From the NCBI GenBank assembly GCA_051744245.1, contig JBNJCV010000051.1, positions 1 through 12,453 of the forward strand: 12,453 nt of DNA. Reading direction: 5' to 3'. The notes beneath the pieces were generated by a model. It was given only the letters and a program-made list of their open reading frames with translations, was not told where the DNA came from and searched no databases. The position numbers and the translations under genes are program-made. Shown in pieces: positions 6,965-12,453 of this stretch (position 1 is the first letter of the stretch; the number at the start of each line of letters is the position of its first letter). The DNA comes from M55B165 sp051744245 (GTDB lineage: Bacteria; Actinomycetota; Humimicrobiia; Humimicrobiales; Humimicrobiaceae).

Positions 6965-7424
6965 TTCTATCACCTGACTTTTCTTTTACATCCACGAATT
7001 TTAAGGCTTCATTGGGACAATTTTTAACACATATAGGAATTTCCTCATCCTCACAGAGTTCGCATTTTGAAGCGATCTTTTTTTCGGTTAAATTCCTTTT
7101 TATAACCCCATAGGGGCAAACCATTATACAGCTCCAGCAACCTACGCACTTATCCTGGTCACAGGTGACAACTCCAGTATTCTCATTTTTTTTCATTGCC
7201 CCTGAAATACAAGCAGTAACACAAGGAGCGTCCACACAATGCCTGCACTGTATGGCAAAAGAATTATGACCGATCTCTTCAACCAATATCCTAGGCATAA
7301 GCTCTCCCTGCTCTTCTTTGAAAGCCTTTATTATCTTCTTGCTTTTAGAGTGCTTAACCTGACAATGTATTTCACAAAGCCTGCACCCTATGCAGTATTC
7401 TTCTTTAATAAATATCTTTTTCAT
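6957..7424 (-). CDS. four-cluster 4Fe-4S ferredoxin, electron carrier for glutamate synthase
   Basis: A DmsB/HycB-like iron-sulphur protein of 155 aa. Four cysteine groups are visible: Cys11, 14, 17, 21; Cys60, 63, 68, 72; Cys93, 96, 99, 103 followed by Pro; and Cys121, 124, 132, 136 followed by Pro. This fits four 4Fe-4S clusters, a typical electron wire between a flavoprotein and a redox enzyme. Its place between the FMN subunit and the FAD oxidoreductase suggests that it passes electrons from NAD(P)H to the synthase. I choose the ATG at 7424, which lies one base after the stop of the upstream gene and has GGAGAGG about 9 bases before it. An in-frame ATG at 7445 inside the upstream gene would add seven residues and is less likely. 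No signal peptide or Tat motif is present, so the protein is cytoplasmic. Confidence 0.9.
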   Translation of the reverse strand: MKKIFIKEEYCIGCRLCEIHCQVKHSKSKKIIKAFKEEQGELMPRILVEEIGHNSFAIQCRHCVDAPCVTACISGAMKKNENTGVVTCDQDKCVGCWSCIMVCPYGVIKRNLTEKKIASKCELCEDEEIPICVKNCPNEALKFVDVKEKSGDRNG

Positions 7425-7425
7425 A

Positions 7426-8961
7426 TTACCATGCCTCTCCTGCATGTTTTATTCCAAGGATAGAAAGTTCCCTATTGCCTAACCCGATCCCCCTGAGATG
7501 CTCCCTGTTGCCCCTCAAGCTTTCTATGGCATTTATACCTGCTCCGCCCAACATTTCCTTTATTTCCAGTGACCATCCCCTCAGCAAATTCATCAATCTC
7601 CGGGTTCCAATCTCAGGGTTCAGCCTTTTGGTCAGGTATGGGTCCTGGGTTGCAATACCCCAGTTACATTTTCCTGTATAGCATTTCTGGCAAAGGTGGC
7701 ATCCCATAGAAACTAAGGCTGCCGTCCCTATATAAACCGCATCTGCACCAAGGGCTATAGCCTTTATGACATCAGAGCTTGACCTGATGCTACCGGCAGC
7801 AATTACAGAAGCCTTATGCCTTATGCCTTCTTCCCTTAACCTGGCATCTACAGAAGCCAAGGCAAGCTCAATAGGTATGCCAATATTATCCCTTATAGCC
7901 TGGGGGGCAGCCCCAGTTCCCCCTCTAAGACCATCAATAGAAACAAAATCTGCTCCAGCCCTTACAACACCGCTAGCAATAGGCGCCACATTATGCACTG
8001 CCGATATTTTCACTCCAACTGGCTTTGTGTAATCTGTTGCTTCTTTTAAGGCAAATATTAACTGGGACAAATCTTCAATTGAATAGATATCGTGGTGGGG
8101 CGCAGGCGATATAGCATCAGTGCCTTTAGGTATCATTCTGGTATTTGAAACTTCTTCAGTAACTTTTTCGCCAGGTAGATGGCCCCCTATTCCAGGCTTA
8201 GCTCCCTGGCCTATTTTTATCTCAATAGCCGCCGACTTGTTCAAATAATCAATATCTACCCCAAAACGCCCCGAGGCTACCTGCACTATGGTATTATCTG
8301 CATACTTTTCTAAATCTTTATGCAATCCGCCTTCTCCGGTATTATAGAAAGTCCCAAAATTATAAGCTGCAGTTGCCAGGGATTTGCATGCATTATAGCT
8401 TATGGACCCAAAAGACATTGCCGAAAACAATATAGGGGTAGACAGCTCCAATTGAGGTGGTGCACTGTTTTTAAGCTTTGTCTTAAGGTTTCCATTCTTA
8501 CCCTTGGCAATACTGTAATCCAGCTTAGCAGCCTTGCTTCCTATAAAAGTCTTTATCTCCATTGGCTCCCTTAAAGGGTCAATAGAGGGGTTTGTAACCT
8601 GTGAAGCATTAAATAGTATATGGTCCCAATATATAGGATATTTTTTATCTGCGCCCATCCCAGTCAAAATTACTCCACCTGTATCAGCCTGCTTGTATAT
8701 GTTTTTTAGGTGGGCGGAGCTCCAATTATAGTTTTTTTTGAACTCCGACTCCCTTTGCTTTATTTTTATTGCCCCCGTAGGGCATAAGCTCTCACATCTA
8801 TGGCAGCCTACACAATTTAAGTTATCACTATATATGGTGTCGTTATCTGACTCATACTCGTGGACATCATTGGAACACTGCCTAACACATACCTGACAGG
8901 ATATACATTTTTGTAAATCCCTTTCTATTTCAAATTCTGATTGGTTTAGTTTTAATGCCAT
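7426..8961 (-). CDS. glutamate synthase FMN-binding synthase subunit with N-terminal ferredoxin domain
   Basis: A 511-aa protein that carries the FMN/Fe-S synthase domain of glutamate synthase, which makes glutamate from 2-oxoglutarate and ammonia. The N-terminus has two 4Fe-4S motifs (Cys19, 22, 25, 29 and Cys50, 53, 56, 60), as in archaeal-type enzymes. The barrel follows, with SFGSISYNA, GEGGLHKDL, KIGQGAKPGIGGHLPG, SPAPHHDIYSIEDL, SIDGLRGGTGAAP and IALGADAVYIGTAAL. A Cys-rich loop with Cys421, 424, 427 and 432 before WGIATQDP takes the place of the 3Fe-4S site. The ATG at 8961 has AGAGGAA upstream. It starts 12 bases after the amidotransferase gene and ends 1 base before the ferredoxin gene. 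The split N-methylglutamate synthase is a related alternative, but no methylamine genes are seen. Confidence 0.94.
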   Translation of the reverse strand: MALKLNQSEFEIERDLQKCISCQVCVRQCSNDVHEYESDNDTIYSDNLNCVGCHRCESLCPTGAIKIKQRESEFKKNYNWSSAHLKNIYKQADTGGVILTGMGADKKYPIYWDHILFNASQVTNPSIDPLREPMEIKTFIGSKAAKLDYSIAKGKNGNLKTKLKNSAPPQLELSTPILFSAMSFGSISYNACKSLATAAYNFGTFYNTGEGGLHKDLEKYADNTIVQVASGRFGVDIDYLNKSAAIEIKIGQGAKPGIGGHLPGEKVTEEVSNTRMIPKGTDAISPAPHHDIYSIEDLSQLIFALKEATDYTKPVGVKISAVHNVAPIASGVVRAGADFVSIDGLRGGTGAAPQAIRDNIGIPIELALASVDARLREEGIRHKASVIAAGSIRSSSDVIKAIALGADAVYIGTAALVSMGCHLCQKCYTGKCNWGIATQDPYLTKRLNPEIGTRRLMNLLRGWSLEIKEMLGGAGINAIESLRGNREHLRGIGLGNRELSILGIKHAGEAW

Positions 8962-8973
8962 TTTTTATTCCTC

Positions 8974-10119
8974 TTAACTTAAAGCTGCTAAATCCTTCAG
9001 TTGATTATTATCATTTTGAAGCTTATCTAACATACCAAATACAGGTTCCCCGCCATCCGGATGCCAAAGCAATTCAGGACTGCTGCATACTTTCCTAATA
9101 GCAGCTTCTTCGCTTGAGATATATAAGAATGCACCATCCCTGGCAGCAACCATTGGTCTAAGCTTAATCCTATCATTTAAAGCATACATAAAATTATTAT
9201 GCCCTACGATTATGTTAAACGGGCCGTTGACCAAACTACTCCCATAAAGCATCCTTAAATTCTTTGCCAGCACCCTTAAACCTGTGGGCATTCTTTCTAT
9301 TTCCTCCCATAACGGTGATGCCAGGATAAGATGGATTAATTTTATATCTATTTTTTGTTTCCTGTTTAACAAATCAAAAAGATAAGTAATTACTTCTGTA
9401 TCAGTAGAAAGAGTACACTTATATCCAAAATCATTTACAAACCTCTTATTGGTACCATAAGAAGATATTTCCCCATTATGGACAACAGACCAGTTAAGAA
9501 GCCCGAACGGGTGGGCTCCTCCCCACCAGCCCACACTGTTAGTGGGAAATCTTCCATGAGCAGTCCACAGATATCCTTCATATTCATCTATCTTGAAATA
9601 CTGGCCAATATCTTCAGGAAAGCCCACACCCTTAAATATGCCCATATTCTTACCACTCGAAATTATATACGCCCCCCTTATATTGCTATTAACACTTATT
9701 ACAAAATTAACTACAAAATCTTCTTCCGATTCTTTTAAATTACTCTTAACCCTTAAAAAATACCTAAAAAGTAATGGGGGATCCTGGACTTTCACTTTAT
9801 TGTTGGTAGGAATTTTTTCAGAATATACAATTTCAAAATTATCTTCCATGATGTCTTCACTTTGTTTCTTGGCTATTAAATCCTCGAATATAAAGTGGAA
9901 AGCCCACTCATCCTTCAGTTCAGGATAAATGCCATAAGCGGCAAAACCGCCCCCTAAACCATTAGACCTGTCATGCATCATGGAGATTCCTTCCAAAACT
10001 GCATTTCCATTAAACTTTGATCCACTCTGGTTAAATATTCCAAATACAGCGCAGCCTGAAGGAATCCTATTTTCCATAAACTTTTCTTTTTTTGTCTTTT
10101 TATTAAAATTAAATTCCAT
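8974..10119 (-). CDS. class II glutamine amidotransferase subunit of glutamate synthase
   Basis: An Ntn-type glutaminase of 381 aa that would release ammonia from glutamine and pass it to the FMN subunit. The likely nucleophile is Cys23 in IPSGCAVFGIF. Further family sites are MHDRSNGLGGGFAAYGIYP (residues 48-66), the Arg-bearing HGRFPTN (188-194), HNGE (214-217) and STDTEV (238-243). The ATG at 10119 has GGAG five bases upstream, while the internal ATG at 10077 lacks a good SD. With the chosen start, a Lys-rich leader of 22 residues precedes Cys23, which must then be removed to free the catalytic N-terminus, as is known for glutamate synthases and some amidotransferases. It is the first gene of the five-gene operon, behind a leader with an antiterminator-like structure. 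Confidence 0.9.
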   Translation of the reverse strand: MEFNFNKKTKKEKFMENRIPSGCAVFGIFNQSGSKFNGNAVLEGISMMHDRSNGLGGGFAAYGIYPELKDEWAFHFIFEDLIAKKQSEDIMEDNFEIVYSEKIPTNNKVKVQDPPLLFRYFLRVKSNLKESEEDFVVNFVISVNSNIRGAYIISSGKNMGIFKGVGFPEDIGQYFKIDEYEGYLWTAHGRFPTNSVGWWGGAHPFGLLNWSVVHNGEISSYGTNKRFVNDFGYKCTLSTDTEVITYLFDLLNRKQKIDIKLIHLILASPLWEEIERMPTGLRVLAKNLRMLYGSSLVNGPFNIIVGHNNFMYALNDRIKLRPMVAARDGAFLYISSEEAAIRKVCSSPELLWHPDGGEPVFGMLDKLQNDNNQLKDLAALS

Positions 10120-10141
10120 TTTTCTCCAATAGCTTTATAAA

Positions 10142-10181
10142 AACAAAAAAACCTTCTTAAAACATCTATGTTTTAAGAAGG
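10142..10181 (-). terminator. intrinsic terminator (attenuator) in the glutamate synthase leader
   Basis: On the minus strand CCTTCTTAAAACAT (10181-10168) and ATGTTTTAAGAAGG (10165-10152) pair perfectly over 14 bp, followed at once by TTTTTTTG and further T. It lies downstream of the operon promoter and 22 bases upstream of the first ATG, so it must be bypassed for expression. Its 5' arm shares bases with the second hexaloop hairpin. Confidence 0.9.
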
Positions 10182-10222
10182 CCACTTTACCTTCGCCTAC
10201 TTGTACTCCCTTGCACAAATAG
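10177..10222 (-). ncRNA. dual-hexaloop ANTAR-type antiterminator leader
   Basis: Reading the minus strand, hairpin P1 has a 10-bp stem, CTATTTGTGC with GTACAAGTAG (two G-U pairs), closing the six-base loop AAGGGA (10212-10207). Two bases later, hairpin P2 has a 6-bp stem, GAAGGT with GCCTTC (one G-U pair), closing the loop AAAGTG (10188-10183). Both loops have A at position 1 and G at position 4, the known marks of RNA bound by ANTAR proteins such as EutV and NasR. The 3' arm of P2 (10182-10177) includes CCTTC, which is also the start of the terminator's 5' arm, so P2 and the full terminator cannot form together. A GAF-ANTAR protein is encoded about 1.2 kb upstream. Binding is inferred, but the fit of two loops, order and overlap is very hard to get by chance. 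Confidence 0.82.
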
Positions 10223-10243
10223 TAAATATTTAATTTTCTAGCA

Positions 10244-10271
10244 ATAATAGCAGCTTTATTGCATTTGTCAA
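10244..10271 (-). promoter_or_regulatory. sigma-70-like promoter of the glutamate synthase operon
   Basis: On the minus strand a consensus -35 TTGACA (10271-10266) is followed after 16 bases by TATTAT (10249-10244), one base from the consensus -10. Transcription would start near 10237, about 15 bases before hairpin P1, so the whole antiterminator is in the RNA leader of about 115 nt. Confidence 0.72.
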
Positions 10272-10314
10272 ATACTAATTATATACATTCTCCAGGTTTT
10301 TTACAAACTTATAA

Positions 10315-10350
10315 ACCTGCTAACGGGGAGTCTCCTCCCCTTTAGCAGGT
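10315..10350 (-). terminator. terminator after the aldolase gene
   Basis: ACCTGCTAA, one mismatch, GGGGAG, the loop TCTC, CTCCCC, one mismatch and TTAGCAGGT form a strong hairpin of 9 + 6 bp. It begins 21 bases past the aldolase stop. On the minus strand it is followed by TTATAAGTTTG, a poor but T-rich tail. It separates the GAF-ANTAR/aldolase unit from the promoter of the glutamate synthase operon. Confidence 0.72.
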
Positions 10351-10370
10351 ATTCTACATAAACCAGGCTT

Positions 10371-11363
10371 CTAGCTATAGTATTTTTTCATATCTTCCAG
10401 GGACATAGGCTTATAATCAGAAGCATGTCCTGCAGTCCCAAAATCTATCATTTTACCCTTTATCACACCGTATACTGCTTCCCTTGCAGCCCCAAAATAC
10501 TTTCTAGGGTCAAATACATCGGGTTTTTCAGATAAGACTTTCCTTACCGCCCCGGTCATGGCAAGCCTTCCATCTGTATCTACATTTATTTTTCTTATGC
10601 CCCGCTTAATTGCCTCCTGGATAGAAGGCATTGGTACACCCATGGTTTTTTCCAGCTTTCCCCCATATTGGTTTATAACTTCTATTAGATTCTGGGGGAC
10701 AGAAGATGAACCATGCATTACCAAGGGAAAGTTTCCAAGTTTTGAAGAAACTTCACTTACAATATCAAGAGCAAGCTTTGGCTCTGCTTTAAACTTGTAT
10801 GCTCCATGGCTTGTCCCAATTGCGAGGGCCAGGGCATCTACCCCGGTAGCTTTTATAAACTTTACTGCTTCCTCGGGATCAGTTAGCTTGACTTTACCTG
10901 ATCCTACTCCATCTTCTATACCCCCCAGAGTTCCCAGTTCTCCTTCTACAGTTACCCCGAATTTATGGGCGTAGTCCACAACTTTTTTGGTAACCTCTAC
11001 ATTCTCTTCAAAATTTGTGGGGGTTTTGGAATCTTCTTTTAGTGAGCCGTCTATCATAACGGAGGTAAAGCCCAGACTTATTGCCTGTTTGCAGGTCTCC
11101 AAGCTGTTACCATGGTCCAAGTGCAAAGCTATGGGTATGCCGGGATTATCTTCAACTGCAGCTGCAGCCATATGCTTTATATATACCATATTAGTATACT
11201 TAAGTGCTCCCCTTGATGCTTGTATTATAAGGGGGGAGCCAGTCTCCTTGGCTGCCCGCATAATCCCCTGTATCTGTTCCATATTGTTTACATTATAAGC
11301 TCCCACACCATAATTACCCTTTATGGCTTCCTCTAGTATTTGTTTCATTGGAACTAATGGCAC
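10371..11363 (-). CDS. fba: class II fructose-bisphosphate aldolase
   Basis: Zinc-dependent aldolase of 330 aa that cleaves or forms fructose 1,6-bisphosphate in glycolysis and gluconeogenesis. The family signature is full: YGVGAYNVNN (residues 18-27), HLDHG (81-85, with Asp83 catalytic and His84 a zinc ligand), VEGELGTLGG (139-148), IGTSHGAYKF (182-191, His186 a likely zinc ligand), HGSSSVP (217-223) and a late KINVDTDGR for phosphate binding. The start is the GTG at 11363, five bases after GGGAGG, and gives the normal MPLVPMKQIL beginning; the ATG at 11348 would cut this. The gene begins 14 bases after the GAF-ANTAR gene and is probably co-transcribed with it. A related sugar-bisphosphate aldolase (for instance tagatose or sedoheptulose) is the only real alternative. 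Confidence 0.94.
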   Translation of the reverse strand: MPLVPMKQILEEAIKGNYGVGAYNVNNMEQIQGIMRAAKETGSPLIIQASRGALKYTNMVYIKHMAAAAVEDNPGIPIALHLDHGNSLETCKQAISLGFTSVMIDGSLKEDSKTPTNFEENVEVTKKVVDYAHKFGVTVEGELGTLGGIEDGVGSGKVKLTDPEEAVKFIKATGVDALALAIGTSHGAYKFKAEPKLALDIVSEVSSKLGNFPLVMHGSSSVPQNLIEVINQYGGKLEKTMGVPMPSIQEAIKRGIRKINVDTDGRLAMTGAVRKVLSEKPDVFDPRKYFGAAREAVYGVIKGKMIDFGTAGHASDYKPMSLEDMKKYYS

Positions 11364-11377
11364 TTTTTCCTCCCTTT

Positions 11378-12094
11378 TTATTCTTTTTTCATTTCATATG
11401 ACATTATTATTGCCTCGGATACTTCCCTCATGGATTTCCTTTTGTCCATGGCAAATTTTTGAATTTTCTTAAATGCTTTATCTTCCGCCAAACCATATTC
11501 ATTCATCAATATGCCTTTTGCTTTTTCCAGTACCTTCCTTGTCTCAAGCTCCTCTTTTATAACTTTTGTTTCTACTACCAATCGGTAATTTTCTATAACT
11601 ATTGCCGCCTGATCCGCAACAGTCTGGAGTATACTAACTTCATAATCACTGAAGTCATAGGGTTCGGCGGTATAAGAATTAATCACCCCAATTACTTTCC
11701 CTTTTACGTGCAAGGGCATACATAACAGTGAAACAAGTCCTTCTTTTCTGGCTATTTCCTTATTTTTATAAGTTTTATCTTCGAGTATATTGGGTACTAC
11801 CCTAGGTTTATTTTCCAAAGCCACCTTGCCTGCTATACCCTCCCCTAATTTTAAGGGATGCTTGTTTATATATTCCTTGCTTATGCTTTGGGTTGCTTTC
11901 ATAGTCAGTTCTTTTTTCTTCTGGTCCAAAAGCATTATCGAACATAATTTAGAGCCCATCACCTCAGCAGTCACAGTAACTATTAGTTTTAATATATCTT
12001 CCAGGTAAAGGTCTGAGGTTATAGCTTCTCCAATTTTGGACAACGCTCCTATAATTTCCTGGGGGCTCTCAATATTTTGTTCTTCTTTGTTCAT
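11378..12094 (-). CDS. GAF-ANTAR transcription antitermination regulator
   Basis: A 238-aa cytoplasmic regulator with a GAF sensor domain (about residues 30-168; LGEGIAGKVALENKPRVVPN and VSLLCMPLHVKGKVIGVINS are typical), a short linking helix (170-185) and a C-terminal ANTAR RNA-binding domain (about 182-233; RKVLEKAKGILMNEYGL, then KAFKKIQKFAMDKRKSMREV). There is no response-regulator receiver domain, so the signal is presumably a ligand or redox state felt by the GAF domain, not phosphorylation by a kinase; Cys51 and Cys125 are the only cysteines. ANTAR proteins bind paired hexaloop hairpins and prevent termination. The nearest such element is in the leader of the glutamate synthase operon, two transcription steps downstream. 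The ATG at 12094 has only AGAAG directly before it, so it may be made at low level. Confidence 0.93.
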   Translation of the reverse strand: MNKEEQNIESPQEIIGALSKIGEAITSDLYLEDILKLIVTVTAEVMGSKLCSIMLLDQKKKELTMKATQSISKEYINKHPLKLGEGIAGKVALENKPRVVPNILEDKTYKNKEIARKEGLVSLLCMPLHVKGKVIGVINSYTAEPYDFSDYEVSILQTVADQAAIVIENYRLVVETKVIKEELETRKVLEKAKGILMNEYGLAEDKAFKKIQKFAMDKRKSMREVSEAIIMSYEMKKE

Positions 12095-12125
12095 CTTCTA
12101 ATATAAAAAAATAAATAACTTTAAA

Positions 12126-12155
12126 ATTATAGTATATTTAATCTCAATATTCCAA
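12126..12155 (-). promoter_or_regulatory. putative promoter of the GAF-ANTAR / aldolase unit
   Basis: On the minus strand a perfect TATAAT (12131-12126) follows TTGGAA (12155-12150) at 18 bases. Start of transcription near 12119 would give a leader of about 25 bases with no terminator or hexaloop hairpins, so the regulator itself does not look attenuated. Confidence 0.5.
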
Positions 12156-12193
12156 AAATATTTGAAGTTAAGATTTTATCATATACTAGGGTA

Positions 12194-12222
12194 TTTACAA
12201 AATAAAATATTACAGTTAAAAT
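12194..12222 (+). promoter_or_regulatory. putative tRNA-Glu promoter
   Basis: TTTACA (12194-12199) and TAAAAT (12217-12222) are 17 bases apart, and the -10 ends 12 bases before the tRNA. Start near 12229 would leave a very short 5' leader. Each box has one mismatch to consensus. Confidence 0.55.
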
Positions 12223-12234
12223 TCTTTACTGCGT

Positions 12235-12310
12235 GGCGCATTCGTCTAGTGGTCTAGGACACAGCCCTCTCACGGCTGAAACAGGGGTTCGAGTCCCCTA
12301 TGCGCTACCA
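12235..12310 (+). tRNA. tRNA-Glu (anticodon CTC), CCA encoded
   Basis: All four arms fold. The acceptor is GGCGCAT with ATGCGCT, the D arm GTC with GAC, the anticodon stem CAGCC with GGCTG around loop CTCTCAC (anticodon CTC, reads GAG), and the T stem AGGGG with CCCCT around TTCGAGT. Discriminator A and the CCA end are in the gene. Layout is base for base that of bacterial tRNA-Glu. The first acceptor pair is G-U rather than the common G-C. It is the only RNA gene seen and is convergent with the PIN gene five bases on. Confidence 0.95.
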
Positions 12311-12331
12311 GTCCCTATTTAAAGGACTTTT
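12310..12331 (+). terminator. weak putative terminator of the tRNA gene
   Basis: AGTCC (12310-12314) and GGACT (12324-12328) can pair over 5 bp around nine bases, with a T run at 12328-12331. The stem begins at the last base of the tRNA and lies in the 3' end of the PIN gene. The short stem makes this tentative. Confidence 0.3.
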
Positions 12332-12453
12332 CAAAACTCCAGAAATCCCTGGGAGATAATACTGATATACCATTATACTTTTTCAATACAAGTAGATCTT
12401 TATCTCCAGTAATTATGCAATCTACCTCACTTTTACAGGCAGCTGCTAAAATA
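12315..12453 (-). CDS. PIN-domain toxin-like protein (C-terminal part, 5' end outside the window)
   Basis: The last 45 residues of a protein that ends at a TAG at 12317-12315. They fit the C-terminus of the PIN ribonuclease family found as putative toxin-antitoxin components: ILAAACKSEVDCIITGDKDLL, then VLKKYNGISVLSPRDFW. The TGDKDLL block carries late conserved acidic residues of the metal site; the first acidic residues and the start are outside the window. PIN toxins cut RNA, and the antitoxin would be expected upstream, beyond 12453. The gene points toward the tRNA-Glu and ends five bases from its CCA. The family call is firm for so short a piece, but whether it works as a toxin is not shown. 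Confidence 0.8.
   Translation of the reverse strand, partial: ILAAACKSEVDCIITGDKDLLVLKKYNGISVLSPRDFWSFEKSFK

Noticed and set aside
6965..6973. GTG at 6973 as start of the FAD oxidoreductase
   Set aside because: The ATG at 6964 has a better SD (AGGTG, six bases) and leaves the usual short lead before the FAD motif.
7425..7445. ATG at 7445 as start of the ferredoxin gene
   Set aside because: The ATG at 7424 has GGAGAGG at good distance and follows the upstream stop by one base; the longer form would overlap the upstream gene by 20 bases.
10195..10222. Leader bases AAGTAGGCGAAGG look a little like the core of the glnA (glutamine) riboswitch
   Set aside because: The other conserved strands and the small helix between the two core parts, as I remember them, are absent, and the same bases are fully explained by the two hexaloop hairpins.
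10142..10240. T-box leader for the glutamate synthase operon
   Set aside because: The leader is too short, and no T-box antiterminator sequence or specifier loop is visible.
1..12453. CRISPR arrays, insertion sequences or attachment sites
   Set aside because: No spaced direct repeats, transposase frames or terminal inverted repeats with target duplications were seen; the inverted repeats present are single hairpins in gene gaps.

Overview
The window is AT-rich, gene-dense bacterial DNA, mostly read from the minus strand, with short intergenic gaps and good Shine-Dalgarno (SD) sequences. The gene set (ferredoxin-rich split glutamate synthase, GAF-ANTAR antiterminator, class II aldolase, no oxygen-linked enzymes) suggests an anaerobic, low-GC bacterium. 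ANTAR regulators are most common in Actinobacteriota and Firmicutes, so a low-GC lineage near one of these is my guess. The phylum cannot be fixed from this sequence alone.

Left part (1-2426): a minus-strand run of ZIP metal transporter, an unrecognised 204-aa protein and the N-terminal 95 residues of a TOTE-type archaeo-eukaryotic primase protein that leaves the window. A divergent plsY homologue (glycerol-3-phosphate acyltransferase) reads to the right from a 76-bp AT-rich spacer. Middle-left (2427-4811), on the minus strand: a FlK-like hotdog thioesterase (TTG start) followed by a membrane-anchored family 2 glycosyltransferase whose stop codon abuts that of plsY, and a DUF72 protein whose SD lies inside a perfect inverted repeat.

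Centre (4860-10119): a five-gene minus-strand operon for a split glutamate synthase. Its order is class II glutamine amidotransferase, FMN synthase domain with two N-terminal 4Fe-4S clusters, a four-cluster ferredoxin, an FAD/NAD(P) oxidoreductase, and the GXGXG domain. The genes overlap or nearly touch. Electrons probably pass from NAD(P)H through the FAD protein and the ferredoxin to the FMN/Fe-S subunit, while ammonia comes from glutamine through the amidotransferase.

Right part (10120-12453): a promoter and about 115-nt leader precede the glutamate synthase operon. The leader holds two adjacent hairpins, each with a six-base loop carrying A at position 1 and G at position 4. The second hairpin shares bases with the 5' arm of a strong intrinsic terminator. 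This is the architecture of an ANTAR-responsive antiterminator, and a GAF-ANTAR protein is encoded just upstream, in an operon with class II fructose-bisphosphate aldolase. I read this as a local circuit: the GAF-ANTAR protein senses a signal and allows read-through into glutamate synthase. It is the most notable system in the window. A plus-strand tRNA-Glu(CTC) and the C-terminal end of a PIN-domain toxin-like gene, in convergent orientation, close the window.
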